DNA from: Cellulosilyticum sp. I15G10I2 | GTDB lineage: Bacteria > Bacillota > Clostridia > Lachnospirales > Cellulosilyticaceae | Assembly: GCF_900095725.1 (NCBI RefSeq) | Contig: NZ_FMMP01000007.1 | Location: 248,001 to 312,000, forward strand | DNA length: 64,000 bases | Direction of reading: 5' to 3' | Shown here: one piece after another, positions 16,849 through 25,351 of the stretch | Layout of the letters: each line of letters opens with the position of its first letter | Numbering within the stretch: the stretch's first letter is position 1 | Made by a program: the position numbers and the translations under genes | Notes under the pieces: generated by a model | Database searches by the model: none | Told to the model about the DNA's origin: nothing | Seen by the model: only the letters and a program-made list of their open reading frames with translations

Positions 16849-16894
16849 ATAGGACAGTTTATTTGATGTTATCTTATCAAATAGACCGTCCTAT
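16849..16894. terminator. Hairpin between the secreted-protein gene and recQ (convergent)
   Basis: Inverted repeat pairing 18 of 19 positions (16849-16867 with 16876-16894), 8-nt loop, without a long T run. It probably terminates both converging transcripts. Confidence 0.6.
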
Positions 16895-16989
16895 ACTTAT
16901 ATATCGTTTCACTCGCCAGCTTTACTAGCTAAATAGGCTAGTCCAGGTATTATTATTGTTTTAATGGCGTCTCATTTATAAAACTTATC

Positions 16990-19149
16990 TTATAACCCAT
17001 TATATTTGTATTTACAAAGCGCAAACTTGATAGCTGTATAGCTCACTTCTTCTGGGAGTGCTTCTTTAATGGGTTTTAAAAGCTCTGTACCACACTTTTC
17101 TATAGCTGCTGCAATCTGCTCTTCATAAGGCGCTGGGATAAATTCACCATAATCTAGGTCAAGGCCTTCCTCAAAACACTTTAATAAGTGATTTTCTACC
17201 GTCATAGGTGTTAGGTTTCTTTCTTTAGCTATTTCACTTATATTCATACCTTCTTTATAGAGGGTATACGTCTGCTTATGACTATCTTTTGATCCGGTTT
17301 TTGTGGTTTGTTTAGAAGCTTTACTTATCTCTTGCTCCAATGACTCTATATCTTGCTCTAGGATATTGTTTTCGCTCATATAACTTACAATAGCTTCTAT
17401 AAAAAGATCACCATACTTTTCTAATTTGTGCTCCCCAACCCCTGTTACCTGGAGCATTTTTTCTTTGTTACTCGGATACTTTTTGCACATATCTTTAAGC
17501 GTAGTATCTGGAAAGATCATAAAAGGCTGTACTTGGTGCTCTTTTGCAATCTGTGCTCTTACCTGTCTTAAACGATTAAATAAATCTTGTTTAATGCTTG
17601 TTTCAGCATGCACAACTGGCTGCTCAGGAGTCAAAATTCTCCTTATGGCTACTTTTTGCTGCCCTTTTAGGACTTCATAGCTTTTAAGTGTCAGTCTTAA
17701 AATAGGGTATTGGTCCCCAACCAGTGCCAAGTAGCCTCCAGCAATCAAAAAAGAGATAATCTCCTTAATGGTTTCCTTACTGTAATCTTTCATAATCCCA
17801 TAGGTGGGGAGCAGATTAAATCTCATATCCCTAATTTTCTGGGTATTTGCACCTTTTAAAACATCTGTAACAAGCGTACTTCCAAACTGCTCATTCATTC
17901 TTTTAGTACAGCTCATAATCTTTTGAGCTTCTATTGTAATATCTGTTTGCTCAGTCTCATTATTACAGCTTCCGCAGTTATCACAGCCTCCATCTATAGC
18001 TTCTTGTCCAAAGTATGTGAGAATAGCACTTCTAAGGCAGCCTTCTGTGTTACAGTAATCTACCATCCCGTTAAGTTTTTGGTACTCTGCACTATGATCT
18101 ATACCAAATCCTCCGTTTTCTATAAGAAACCTATTGGTCATAATATCTTGAGTACTAAAGAGTAAAATACATTTAGCCTCTTCCCCATCCCGGCCTGCTC
18201 TTCCCGCCTCCTGGTAGTAGCTCTCCATGTTTTTAGGCATATTATAGTGCACGACAAATCTTACATTAGGTTTATCTATACCCATGCCAAAGGCATTGGT
18301 CGCTACCATAATAGGCGCTCTATCATACAAGAATTCTTCTTGATTTTCTGAACGTTCTCCTTCTCCAAGTCCTGCATGATACTTTGTGGCTGGTACCCCT
18401 GCAGCATTTAATTTACCACATACTTCATCGACTGTTTTTCGGGTAGCGCAGTAAATAATACCACTTTGCCCCGCGCTTTCAGTGATATAAGTTTTTAAAT
18501 CTTCAAACTTACTTTTTGGTTTTCTTACTTCAAAGTATAAATTAGGCCTGTCAAAACTGCCTATAAACTCAAAAGGCTTTTTAAGATTAAGCAGATTGAT
18601 AATATCTTCTTTAACCATTTCAGTAGCCGTCGCCGTAAACGCTGCCACAATAGGCCTTTTAGGCAGAAGCTGTATCATCTTTGCAATACGTCTGTAACTC
18701 GGTCTAAAGTCATGTCCCCACTGAGAAACGCAATGTGCTTCATCTACTGCCACAAGACTTACAGGCAAAAGCTCCATAAGTTCTATAAAACTATCTGTTT
18801 CTAGACGTTCAGGTGCTATATAAAGCAGCTTATAAGCCCCTTGTTTTGCATTTTGAATAACTTCTCTAAACTCCGTATGACTAAGGCTGCTGTTTATAAG
18901 CTCTGCTTGTATGCCATATTCTTTAAGTGTATCTACTTGATCTTTCATCAGAGAAATAAGCGGAGAAATAACAAGGGTGATGCCTTCTAAGAGTAAGGCT
19001 GGTATCTGATAACACAAGGATTTCCCTCCGCCAGTGGGCAAAATCCCAATGGTGTCAGTTCCTTGTAAAATATGATCTATAAGTTCTTGCTGGCCCGTTC
19101 TAAAAGAACGATAGCCATAGTATTTTTGTAAAATAGTTAATGCATTCAT
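16990..19149 (-). CDS. recQ: ATP-dependent DNA helicase RecQ
   Basis: 3'-5' DNA helicase of recombination and fork repair, about 719 residues. Helicase domain: GILPTGGGKSLCYQIPAL (Walker A), DEAH box in AVDEAHCVSQWGHDFR, and the motif VI segment with QEAGRAGRDG. The zinc-binding region has CLRSAIL and CDNCGSC near residues 373-393, followed by the winged-helix region and an HRDC domain near 515-595. A further C-terminal helix-turn-helix-like tail (about 625-719) is common in Firmicute RecQ proteins. The start at 19149 (ATG) is favoured; the in-frame GTG at 19152 touches the ribosome site. It is monocistronic. Confidence 0.95.
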   Translation of the reverse strand: MNALTILQKYYGYRSFRTGQQELIDHILQGTDTIGILPTGGGKSLCYQIPALLLEGITLVISPLISLMKDQVDTLKEYGIQAELINSSLSHTEFREVIQNAKQGAYKLLYIAPERLETDSFIELMELLPVSLVAVDEAHCVSQWGHDFRPSYRRIAKMIQLLPKRPIVAAFTATATEMVKEDIINLLNLKKPFEFIGSFDRPNLYFEVRKPKSKFEDLKTYITESAGQSGIIYCATRKTVDEVCGKLNAAGVPATKYHAGLGEGERSENQEEFLYDRAPIMVATNAFGMGIDKPNVRFVVHYNMPKNMESYYQEAGRAGRDGEEAKCILLFSTQDIMTNRFLIENGGFGIDHSAEYQKLNGMVDYCNTEGCLRSAILTYFGQEAIDGGCDNCGSCNNETEQTDITIEAQKIMSCTKRMNEQFGSTLVTDVLKGANTQKIRDMRFNLLPTYGIMKDYSKETIKEIISFLIAGGYLALVGDQYPILRLTLKSYEVLKGQQKVAIRRILTPEQPVVHAETSIKQDLFNRLRQVRAQIAKEHQVQPFMIFPDTTLKDMCKKYPSNKEKMLQVTGVGEHKLEKYGDLFIEAIVSYMSENNILEQDIESLEQEISKASKQTTKTGSKDSHKQTYTLYKEGMNISEIAKERNLTPMTVENHLLKCFEEGLDLDYGEFIPAPYEEQIAAAIEKCGTELLKPIKEALPEEVSYTAIKFALCKYKYNGL

Positions 19150-19247
19150 CACTTTACCTCATTTATCCATTTTATACTCTTTTAATATTAACATAAATGA
19201 AGGTGTTTAAACACTATTTACTACAACCTATAAAATAGGGACGACAC

Positions 19248-21038
19248 TTAAGAGAAAGCCGCATGCCAGATAATATGATACATCATAGCATAGACATCCT
19301 CATTTAATAGATATGACTTATGACGCAGGTGCTTAAACGTTTTTTCATCAATGATCTTTGCATTGTATAAGTCAGAGAGTGTTTTATAATGAGTACCCAG
19401 CAGATCATTTGCAACATTAACCATTTTACAAGGTGTGAGTACAGCCATAGGTTCCTTTGGTGGACGTATCCTACGGATCTTGATATGAGAATGTGAACTT
19501 ACCAGTGTCAGTATACGTGATACCGTTCCAAAGGTTGCTAGCCGGTTACATCTATAGTTATTTTTACACTTATATTCCATAGATAAAAAGGCTTTTTTTC
19601 TAAGCCCTACCATATATGGATAGGCCCAGCTGCCCTTTTCTGGCTGAGAAGATTTAATCACTGTATCCAACTTAACGCCATCTGCTATCAGCATGGATTG
19701 GATATTGTTTACGTGGTTATGATCTAGACTACAGGCCCTTACAAGAAGAGAATGCTGGATACTATAAGCTGCTAAAGTGCCTGCAGCTTGGCCAAGGGCC
19801 ATACCTGCAGGCACAGTACGTGCACTGCCATGAACAACGGGGTCGAAACTCGCTGAGCGGCCTACTACAAGGAGATTATCTATGATTTTAGGAACCATAA
19901 CTGTAATAGGAATTGAATAGATATTCATTGCAGCTAAAGTACATCCTCCAAAGGAGTCTTTATGTGTAGCCTGCAAATCTATAGGGTAGCTCGCATAAGC
20001 AATCTTGTTTTCAAAGTCAACATTATTAAAAGCATCTTCCCCTGTTAAAGTATACTCTCCAATAATTCTTACACCTTCACGAATATATAACTCATCTGCA
20101 TAGCGATACAATCTAGCCTCTTCAAACCCAACTGCATGAGCTCGCAATAGTCTAACAATACGTGGCAGCTGTTTGATAGCCTTTTTATAATTCTGTTGAA
20201 TGCTATCATGGTCCAAGGAGTCGGTATGAAACACTTGAAGCGCATTAATAACTACAGATCCGTCATCCTGTAGTGAAAGATTAAGCCCTCTTAATTGAAA
20301 TTGTTTAGGTAAGGCGCGATACTTAAGCATATTGGAATAGCCCCAAGCTGCTTTTCTATTGGCTCCTGTATAAATAGAGTCGTCGCTGTTTAAATGCTCT
20401 CTAACCTTATCCCAATCTACTCCTTTTACAGAAAACACAAGAGTTGCTGCTGCATAGTCATTATGCACCCCCAACTCTTGTCGTCCTACTCTGTAGGATA
20501 CGCCAGCATTCCTTGCAAACTCGGCATCTCTGCTTGCATCTATAAAAACCTTGGCACGAATCGTTTTACATAGACCATCTTTCACATAAGTTGCTCCAAT
20601 GATTGCATTACTTTGATTCTTTATGGGGGAAATACACGAAGCATTAAGCTCCGTTGTTACACTTTCGCCTTCTAGTAAGTCTGCAAAATATGCCTTGGTG
20701 GTTTCAATATCTATATTGGCATCTCTGGCAACATCATCATAAAACTCCTTGAAAAAGCCTTCATTGACTGTTTGATAAGTATCTGAAGCCTTATAGTTCA
20801 TATCCAGCATACTGAGCATACCCGAAGTATAGAGCCCTCCAACATAAGCTCTTGTATCAAGTAAAATAACCTTAGCCCCTCTTCGGCTGGCACTTACAGC
20901 GGCACTTATCCCTTCGGGCTCACCCCCGATTACCAAAACATCATAAATTAAAGGCTCTTTCGAATAAACAGGATAGATTAAAACAAAAGTAAATAAAAAG
21001 ATTAAAAGGTACAGCTTCAAATTGAATTTACGCATCAT
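19248..21038 (-). CDS. Secreted FAD-dependent oxidoreductase
   Basis: Flavoprotein of 596 residues in the FAD_oxidored family (annotated elsewhere as FAD-dependent oxidoreductase or xanthan-lyase-associated). A Sec signal segment (about 1-26, hydrophobic LYLLIFLFTFVLIYP) precedes the flavin fold VLVIGGEPEGISAAVSASRRG, with the second flavin motif KVFIDASRDAEFARNAG near residue 190 and a C-terminal GRSASFDPVVHGSARTVPAG. Usual members have GGGxxG; here the loop reads GGEPEG. It is monocistronic. Substrate is unknown, and export of a folded flavoprotein through Sec would be unusual, so the N-terminal segment could instead be an anchor. Confidence 0.75.
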   Translation of the reverse strand: MMRKFNLKLYLLIFLFTFVLIYPVYSKEPLIYDVLVIGGEPEGISAAVSASRRGAKVILLDTRAYVGGLYTSGMLSMLDMNYKASDTYQTVNEGFFKEFYDDVARDANIDIETTKAYFADLLEGESVTTELNASCISPIKNQSNAIIGATYVKDGLCKTIRAKVFIDASRDAEFARNAGVSYRVGRQELGVHNDYAAATLVFSVKGVDWDKVREHLNSDDSIYTGANRKAAWGYSNMLKYRALPKQFQLRGLNLSLQDDGSVVINALQVFHTDSLDHDSIQQNYKKAIKQLPRIVRLLRAHAVGFEEARLYRYADELYIREGVRIIGEYTLTGEDAFNNVDFENKIAYASYPIDLQATHKDSFGGCTLAAMNIYSIPITVMVPKIIDNLLVVGRSASFDPVVHGSARTVPAGMALGQAAGTLAAYSIQHSLLVRACSLDHNHVNNIQSMLIADGVKLDTVIKSSQPEKGSWAYPYMVGLRKKAFLSMEYKCKNNYRCNRLATFGTVSRILTLVSSHSHIKIRRIRPPKEPMAVLTPCKMVNVANDLLGTHYKTLSDLYNAKIIDEKTFKHLRHKSYLLNEDVYAMMYHIIWHAAFS

Positions 21039-21121
21039 CTACTCTCCAAAATTATAAGCATTTACTTTCTATCATGTGCTATATAGAGAGATAGTATGTC
21101 TTAGAAGCTAAATTTGATCTA

Positions 21122-21937
21122 TTATTTTTTTAACGCTTCAAGAAGCTGAAATAATCTTGTTCCCAGAAGGGGATGTATGACCATAGGCGCAAGCTCACAT
21201 AGGGGCTCAAGCACAAAGGCCCTTTCTTCTATTCTAGGATGCGGTACAGTAACGTAGTCCTCATGTGTCACAAGATCATCATATAATAAGAGGTCTAAAT
21301 CAATTGTACGCGGCCCCCATTTAATGGTACGTTCACGCTTTAATAATTGCTCAATCCTTAGAAGCTCTCCCATCAGCTCTTTGGGTGTTAGTAAGGTACG
21401 TAGCTCTGTGGCAGCATTTAAAAATTTCTCCTGATTAAGATAGCCCCAAGGCTCTGTTTCTATAAAAGAGGAACATCTTACCCCTCTGATACTTGGATGA
21501 TGCGCAAGGTGTTTGAGTGCTTCCTTTAAATTCGCTTCCTTATCCCCTATATTAGAACCTAATCCAATATAGGCGGTGTGCCACCCTCTAGTGATTTCTA
21601 CTGCCACGTAGTCTACGCTCTTTAAAATAGGTGCCCAAGGCTTTTTAATAGTGAGCTTGATACTCTGCAAACCAGGATATTTCTGCAAAACAAATTCAGC
21701 TGTTTTTTCAGCTGCAGTTTCAATAAGATCATAGCTCGTTTCTTTAAAAAACGCCTCTACGCCTTCACATAATTCTCCATAATGAACACTTTGCTTTAAA
21801 TCTCCGCTCAGGGCTGCTGACCTTAAATCAAGTGTAAGAACCATTGAAATAAGAAACTTTTGTCCAAGTCTTTTCTCCTCTTCGAATACGCCATGATGCG
21901 CAAATACTTCTAAGTTTTGTATATAAATTTTATCCAT
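21122..21937 (-). CDS. folBK: Bifunctional dihydroneopterin aldolase / HPPK (FolB-FolK fusion)
   Basis: Two consecutive folate enzymes in one chain of 271 residues. Residues 1-118 are FolB (FAHHGVFEEEKRLGQ at the start, LIETAAEKTAEF and SIKLTIKKPWAP). Residues 120-271 are FolK, starting with AYIGLGSNIGDKEANL and containing ERTIKWGPRTIDLDLLLYDD and VPHPRIEERAFVLEPL. Together they convert dihydroneopterin to 6-hydroxymethyl-dihydropterin and pyrophosphorylate it for FolP. The start overlaps the folP stop by 8 nt. Such fusions are common in Clostridia. Confidence 0.94.
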   Translation of the reverse strand: MDKIYIQNLEVFAHHGVFEEEKRLGQKFLISMVLTLDLRSAALSGDLKQSVHYGELCEGVEAFFKETSYDLIETAAEKTAEFVLQKYPGLQSIKLTIKKPWAPILKSVDYVAVEITRGWHTAYIGLGSNIGDKEANLKEALKHLAHHPSIRGVRCSSFIETEPWGYLNQEKFLNAATELRTLLTPKELMGELLRIEQLLKRERTIKWGPRTIDLDLLLYDDLVTHEDYVTVPHPRIEERAFVLEPLCELAPMVIHPLLGTRLFQLLEALKK

Positions 21938-22751
21938 TACTCTTAACCCCTCTTATCATAGCATCAGTCATTACTGCCGCTCTTTTATTAGCCTCCACAT
22001 CATGGACTCTTATAAACTTACATCCCTTCATGATACCCATAACCGTCGTTGCAATTGTACCTTCTAACCTCTCCCCAACTGGCAGATCAAGGGTTAAACC
22101 AATCATAGATTTTCTCGAAGTCCCCAAAAGCACCGGAAATCCCATATTGCAGATCTGTTCTAATTCTTTCATGGCCTGTAAGTTTTGCTCATAGGTTTTT
22201 GCAAAGCCAATACCTGGATCTAAAATAATATTTTCCTTTTTAACACCTGCCTTATAGGCTATCTCAATAGATTCCATAAGGTCAGCCTTCATATCTTCTA
22301 TAAAAGTTTTATAGTTTGCTTCTTGTCTATTATGCATCAAAATACAGGGCACATTAAACTGAGCCGCCACTCTTGCCAGATCGTTATCCTTTTTAAATCC
22401 CCACACATCATTGATAATATCAGCCCCTGCCAGTAGTGCCTTTTCGGCCACCTTTGCTTTATATGTATCAATAGATATGGGGCAGTCAAATTTTTCTCTA
22501 ATCCTTTTGATAATGGGTACAACTCTTTGTATTTCCTCATTTTCCTCTACAGGTGTATGATTGGGTCTTGTAGATTCTCCGCCAATGTCTATAATATCAG
22601 CACCTTCTTGCAGCAACGCATCCACGCGACTTGCAGCAGTATCTAAAGTATTAAACCTTCCTCCATCTGAGAAAGAATCAGGGGTAACATTTAAAATCCC
22701 CATAATATAGGTCCTTCTATCTAAATCAAATTCTTTATTCCCAATAAGCAT
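21930..22751 (-). CDS. folP: Dihydropteroate synthase
   Basis: Condenses 6-hydroxymethyl-dihydropterin pyrophosphate with p-aminobenzoate; target of sulfonamides. The 273-residue protein carries both family signatures: MGILNVTPDSFSDGGRF at the N terminus and IDIGGESTRPNHTPVEENEE near residue 55, plus LDPGIGFAKT and LLGTSRKSMIG. The ribosome site GAAGGAG precedes ATG. It sits between the HD-domain gene and folBK in a compact minus-strand operon; folE is not in the window. Confidence 0.95.
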   Translation of the reverse strand: MLIGNKEFDLDRRTYIMGILNVTPDSFSDGGRFNTLDTAASRVDALLQEGADIIDIGGESTRPNHTPVEENEEIQRVVPIIKRIREKFDCPISIDTYKAKVAEKALLAGADIINDVWGFKKDNDLARVAAQFNVPCILMHNRQEANYKTFIEDMKADLMESIEIAYKAGVKKENIILDPGIGFAKTYEQNLQAMKELEQICNMGFPVLLGTSRKSMIGLTLDLPVGERLEGTIATTVMGIMKGCKFIRVHDVEANKRAAVMTDAMIRGVKSNG

Positions 22752-22771
22752 TGTTCGATCTCCTTCTCTTA

Positions 22772-23248
22772 TTAATAAATAATCGTCATATTTCTATTTT
22801 GGATAGGCCAATGACACTGACTATGGGCTTTGCAGTCATAACATCTGCGTGAAAGCTTGTCACTGTGATACATAAGTTCTCCTAAAATATCTTCAGATCC
22901 TTTGCGGTGGCCTAAAATACCTTGTGAGATTTCTTGCTGTTCTTCTGTGCTAAAATGATATTTCTCTAGAAGCGGACGTGCCAGCTCCCACGAGGCCTGT
23001 TCATGAGGGATTCCCAAAGTATACTCCTGCCACCTGCCAATATCGTGTAAGAAAGCACAAGTATAAATAATTTCTTTTGAAACCTTTGGATACCTATTTT
23101 CTAAAACCAACATATAAGCAATTCTTGCCACATCCCAAAAATGCTCATAATCATGTTTGCAAAATATCCGCGTTTTTTCACACTCACTATTTTTATTTAA
23201 ATAAGATAAGTATCCCTCATCTTTTATCAACTGATTAAAGCGTTCCAT
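22772..23248 (-). CDS. HD-domain phosphohydrolase of the folate operon
   Basis: Protein of 158 residues with the HD metal-site pattern: an early His (HDYEHFWDVARIAYML), then CAFLHDIGRWQEY, then HEQASWELARPLL and GILGHRKGS. The C terminus adds four cysteines (CYDC and a later C). It is the first gene of the folP/folBK operon, 20 nt upstream of folP. Similar HD proteins lie in clostridial folate operons, where one could remove phosphate from dihydroneopterin triphosphate or monophosphate, a step without a dedicated enzyme in many bacteria. That role is inference from position. Confidence 0.8.
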   Translation of the reverse strand: MERFNQLIKDEGYLSYLNKNSECEKTRIFCKHDYEHFWDVARIAYMLVLENRYPKVSKEIIYTCAFLHDIGRWQEYTLGIPHEQASWELARPLLEKYHFSTEEQQEISQGILGHRKGSEDILGELMYHSDKLSRRCYDCKAHSQCHWPIQNRNMTIIY

Positions 23249-23394
23249 CTATTCCTCCTAATAAGGTTAACTTTCAAAAACATCTTATTTTATAATACCA
23301 CTTATTTTTTACTTTTTGATATGCTTTATTATTTTTTTACAAATTCTTAGATTTATCATTATAACTTTACAGATTATTCTCTATGTAATTTATA

Positions 23395-23425
23395 CAAAAA
23401 AGAGGGGTATACGCTTACCCCTCTC
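23395..23425 (-). terminator. Terminator of the 39-residue gene
   Basis: On the minus strand a 9-bp stem (AGAGGGGTA with TACCCCTCT, 6-nt loop) is followed by a T run. It lies 14 bp beyond the stop of the small gene at 23439. Confidence 0.8.
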
Positions 23426-23438
23426 ATCCCTTGCAACT

Positions 23439-23558
23439 TTATTTCTTCTTGTTAGATGATGAATTCCCAACTGAATCTGTAGCTGCTGCTATTGTGCTAG
23501 TCTCACTAACTGATATTTTTTTCTTTTTTGGTGGTTTGTTAGGATTTTTATCTCCCAT
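23439..23558 (-). CDS. Small lysine/serine-rich protein (39 aa), unknown
   Basis: Short reading frame with a good ribosome site (GAAAGGGATG, about 7 nt before ATG at 23558) and its own terminator directly after. The 39-residue product starts MGDKNPNKPPKKKK and ends SSSNKKK; the middle is Ser/Thr/Ala-rich. No membrane segment or cysteine. The low-complexity basic composition suggests a disordered, perhaps nucleic-acid- or spore-associated peptide, but no function can be assigned. The framing by two terminators argues that the transcript is real. Confidence 0.6.
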   Translation of the reverse strand: MGDKNPNKPPKKKKISVSETSTIAAATDSVGNSSSNKKK

Positions 23559-23605
23559 ATTAATTCATCCCTTTCTTCTTGTTATCATTTCATAATTTTA
23601 TATAT

Positions 23606-23641
23606 AAAAAAGCCACTTTCTCCAATTAAAAAAGTGACTTT
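23606..23641 (-). terminator. Terminator upstream of the 39-residue gene
   Basis: A minus-strand 10-bp stem (23631-23640 with 23610-23619, one G-U pair) with an A/T-rich loop is followed by six T. It would end a transcript coming from 23691-23903. Confidence 0.65.
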
Positions 23642-23690
23642 CTTATGTCCTTACCATGGGTTGCCGCTACACTTTTTGCTATCTTATATT

Positions 23691-23903
23691 TTATTGGCCA
23701 GTGTATGCCACTCTGCCAATTAAGCACCGAGATATCTCTTTACAAAGAAGTATAACTCTTTTATACTCATTGTATCCTAATAATTCTATATGGATTATAG
23801 CCAACAATTCGACTTTTAATTCACTTAATGAATATTTTTTATTAATAAATACCTTATCACCCTTTATATAGCAGTCCCTATATCCAACAAGGAGAAAACT
23901 CAT
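23691..23903 (-). CDS. Possible small protein (70 aa), unknown
   Basis: Minus-strand frame starting at ATG 23903, head-to-head and directly abutting the MocR gene ATG at 23904. The product (about 70 residues, starting MSFLLVGYRDCYIKGDK) has a plausible strand-then-helix pattern (VFINKKYSLSELKVELLAI) and a terminator follows at 23606-23641. Against it, the ribosome site is weak and distant (AGAGG, about 12 nt), and the MocR promoter must lie inside this frame. It could be an artefact of the MocR leader. Confidence 0.35.
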   Translation of the reverse strand: MSFLLVGYRDCYIKGDKVFINKKYSLSELKVELLAIIHIELLGYNEYKRVILLCKEISRCLIGRVAYTGQ

Positions 23904-25319
23904 ATGAAAATTGAACCTCTGAACTTTGATCATACAAGCACAGAACCCCTATATGCCCAGCTTTTTCATCACCTTAAAGAACTTATTATTACAAATGAGC
24001 TCTCTTTTGGTGAGAAGCTTCCACCTATTCGAACTTTTGCAAAGGCACTCGGAGTAAATAGTGTTACAGTCATTAATGCCTATAAGCAGTTAGAAATGTC
24101 TGGCTATATAACTTCTAAAGTCGGAAGCGGTTTTTATATTTCTAAACAATCAACTGTCAAAGCCCCCATTACAGCAACCAGTCTTCCTCTATCTTCTGAG
24201 TCTTTTATAGACTTTTCAAGCGCTTCTCCTCACCCTAGCATTTTTCCCACTGAGACCTTTAAACAGTACTTAGTAGAAGTCATAGACCGGGATAAGGGCT
24301 TTGCTTTTGGCTATCAGGAGAGTAATGGCTTTTTACCTCTTCGTGAGGTACTTACTGAGTTTTTAAAAAATACTTATAACCTGAAGACCTCTCCTTTATG
24401 CATTCAAATTGTATCTGGTGCACAGCAAGGTATTGATATTATTGCTAAGAGTTTATTGTACGCTGGCGATACTGTCATTACAGAAAACCCAACTTATAAT
24501 GGTGCTCTTGAGGTCTTTAAATCCAGAGGCTGTCGCACTGTCCCTGTTACTCTCGGCAAAGAAGGTATTAACCTTATTGAACTTGAAAAGAAGATTAAAA
24601 TCTGCAAGCCAAAAATAGTTTATGTCATGCCTAAATATCAAAATCCTACAACTATTTGTTATAGCAAGGAAACACTTTTAGGCCTTCTTAGTCTTTCTAT
24701 TAAATATAACTTCTTTATCCTAGAAGAAGATTCTATGTACGAGCTCTGCTATGGCAGTCAAAACACCCCAAGTCTCAAAGCATTAGATCAGGATGATAGA
24801 GTGATCTATCTTAAGAGTTTTTCTAAACTCTTAATGCCAGGACTTCGTATGGGATTTTTAATTATTCCTGAGAAACTTTTAGAAGATTTTACTAAGACTA
24901 AAGCAACAACTGATATTTCTTCTTCGGGTCTTATGCAAAGAGCTTTAGAACTCTATTTTTCAAAGGGCAAATGGCATGAACATATTCATTATATGCAAGA
25001 AATCTATAGAGGTAAGTATGAATACATGCTGAGTAAACTTGAGTCCCTTAAGGCCTATGGTATTCAGTTTGAAAAACCAGATGGCGGACTATGTTTTTGG
25101 CTTCGTCTGCCGCCTTCTTTATCTGCTGAGATTTTATACGAAACATGTTATAAGGCTGGGGTTCTTATTATGCCGTCTCCCATTTTCTTTTCTCACCTTG
25201 ATCACTTAAAAGACAGATATATCCGACTTAGTTTTGCCGCTTGTAATATTGATGCTATACAACAAGGTATAGAAATCTTAGAAAATTGTATAAAAAAACT
25301 ATCTGACTCTTCTATTTAA
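23904..25319 (+). CDS. MocR-type GntR/aminotransferase regulator
   Basis: Chimeric regulator of 471 residues: a GntR winged helix at 1-75 (LPPIRTFAKALGVNSVTVIN) and a class I aminotransferase-like domain at about 100-465. The pyridoxal-phosphate lysine lies in YLKSFSKLLMPGLRMGF, and the cofactor segment reads VSGAQQGIDIIAK. Known members (PdxR, GabR) use PLP or its adducts as effectors. Neither pdxST nor gabTD is adjacent, so its target is unknown; it may act on itself or on distant genes. A good AAGGAGA site supports the start at 23904. Confidence 0.88.
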   Translation: MKIEPLNFDHTSTEPLYAQLFHHLKELIITNELSFGEKLPPIRTFAKALGVNSVTVINAYKQLEMSGYITSKVGSGFYISKQSTVKAPITATSLPLSSESFIDFSSASPHPSIFPTETFKQYLVEVIDRDKGFAFGYQESNGFLPLREVLTEFLKNTYNLKTSPLCIQIVSGAQQGIDIIAKSLLYAGDTVITENPTYNGALEVFKSRGCRTVPVTLGKEGINLIELEKKIKICKPKIVYVMPKYQNPTTICYSKETLLGLLSLSIKYNFFILEEDSMYELCYGSQNTPSLKALDQDDRVIYLKSFSKLLMPGLRMGFLIIPEKLLEDFTKTKATTDISSSGLMQRALELYFSKGKWHEHIHYMQEIYRGKYEYMLSKLESLKAYGIQFEKPDGGLCFWLRLPPSLSAEILYETCYKAGVLIMPSPIFFSHLDHLKDRYIRLSFAACNIDAIQQGIEILENCIKKLSDSSI

Positions 25320-25338
25320 AGAGTTCAGATAGTTTTTT
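25292..25338. terminator. Bidirectional terminator between mocR gene and cstA
   Basis: Hairpin with ACTATCTGA / TCAGATAGT arms and a CTCTT/AAGAG extension, with A and T runs on the two sides. It fits termination of both converging genes; the mocR stop lies within it. Confidence 0.8.
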
Positions 25339-25351
25339 TGTTGTTAAAATT

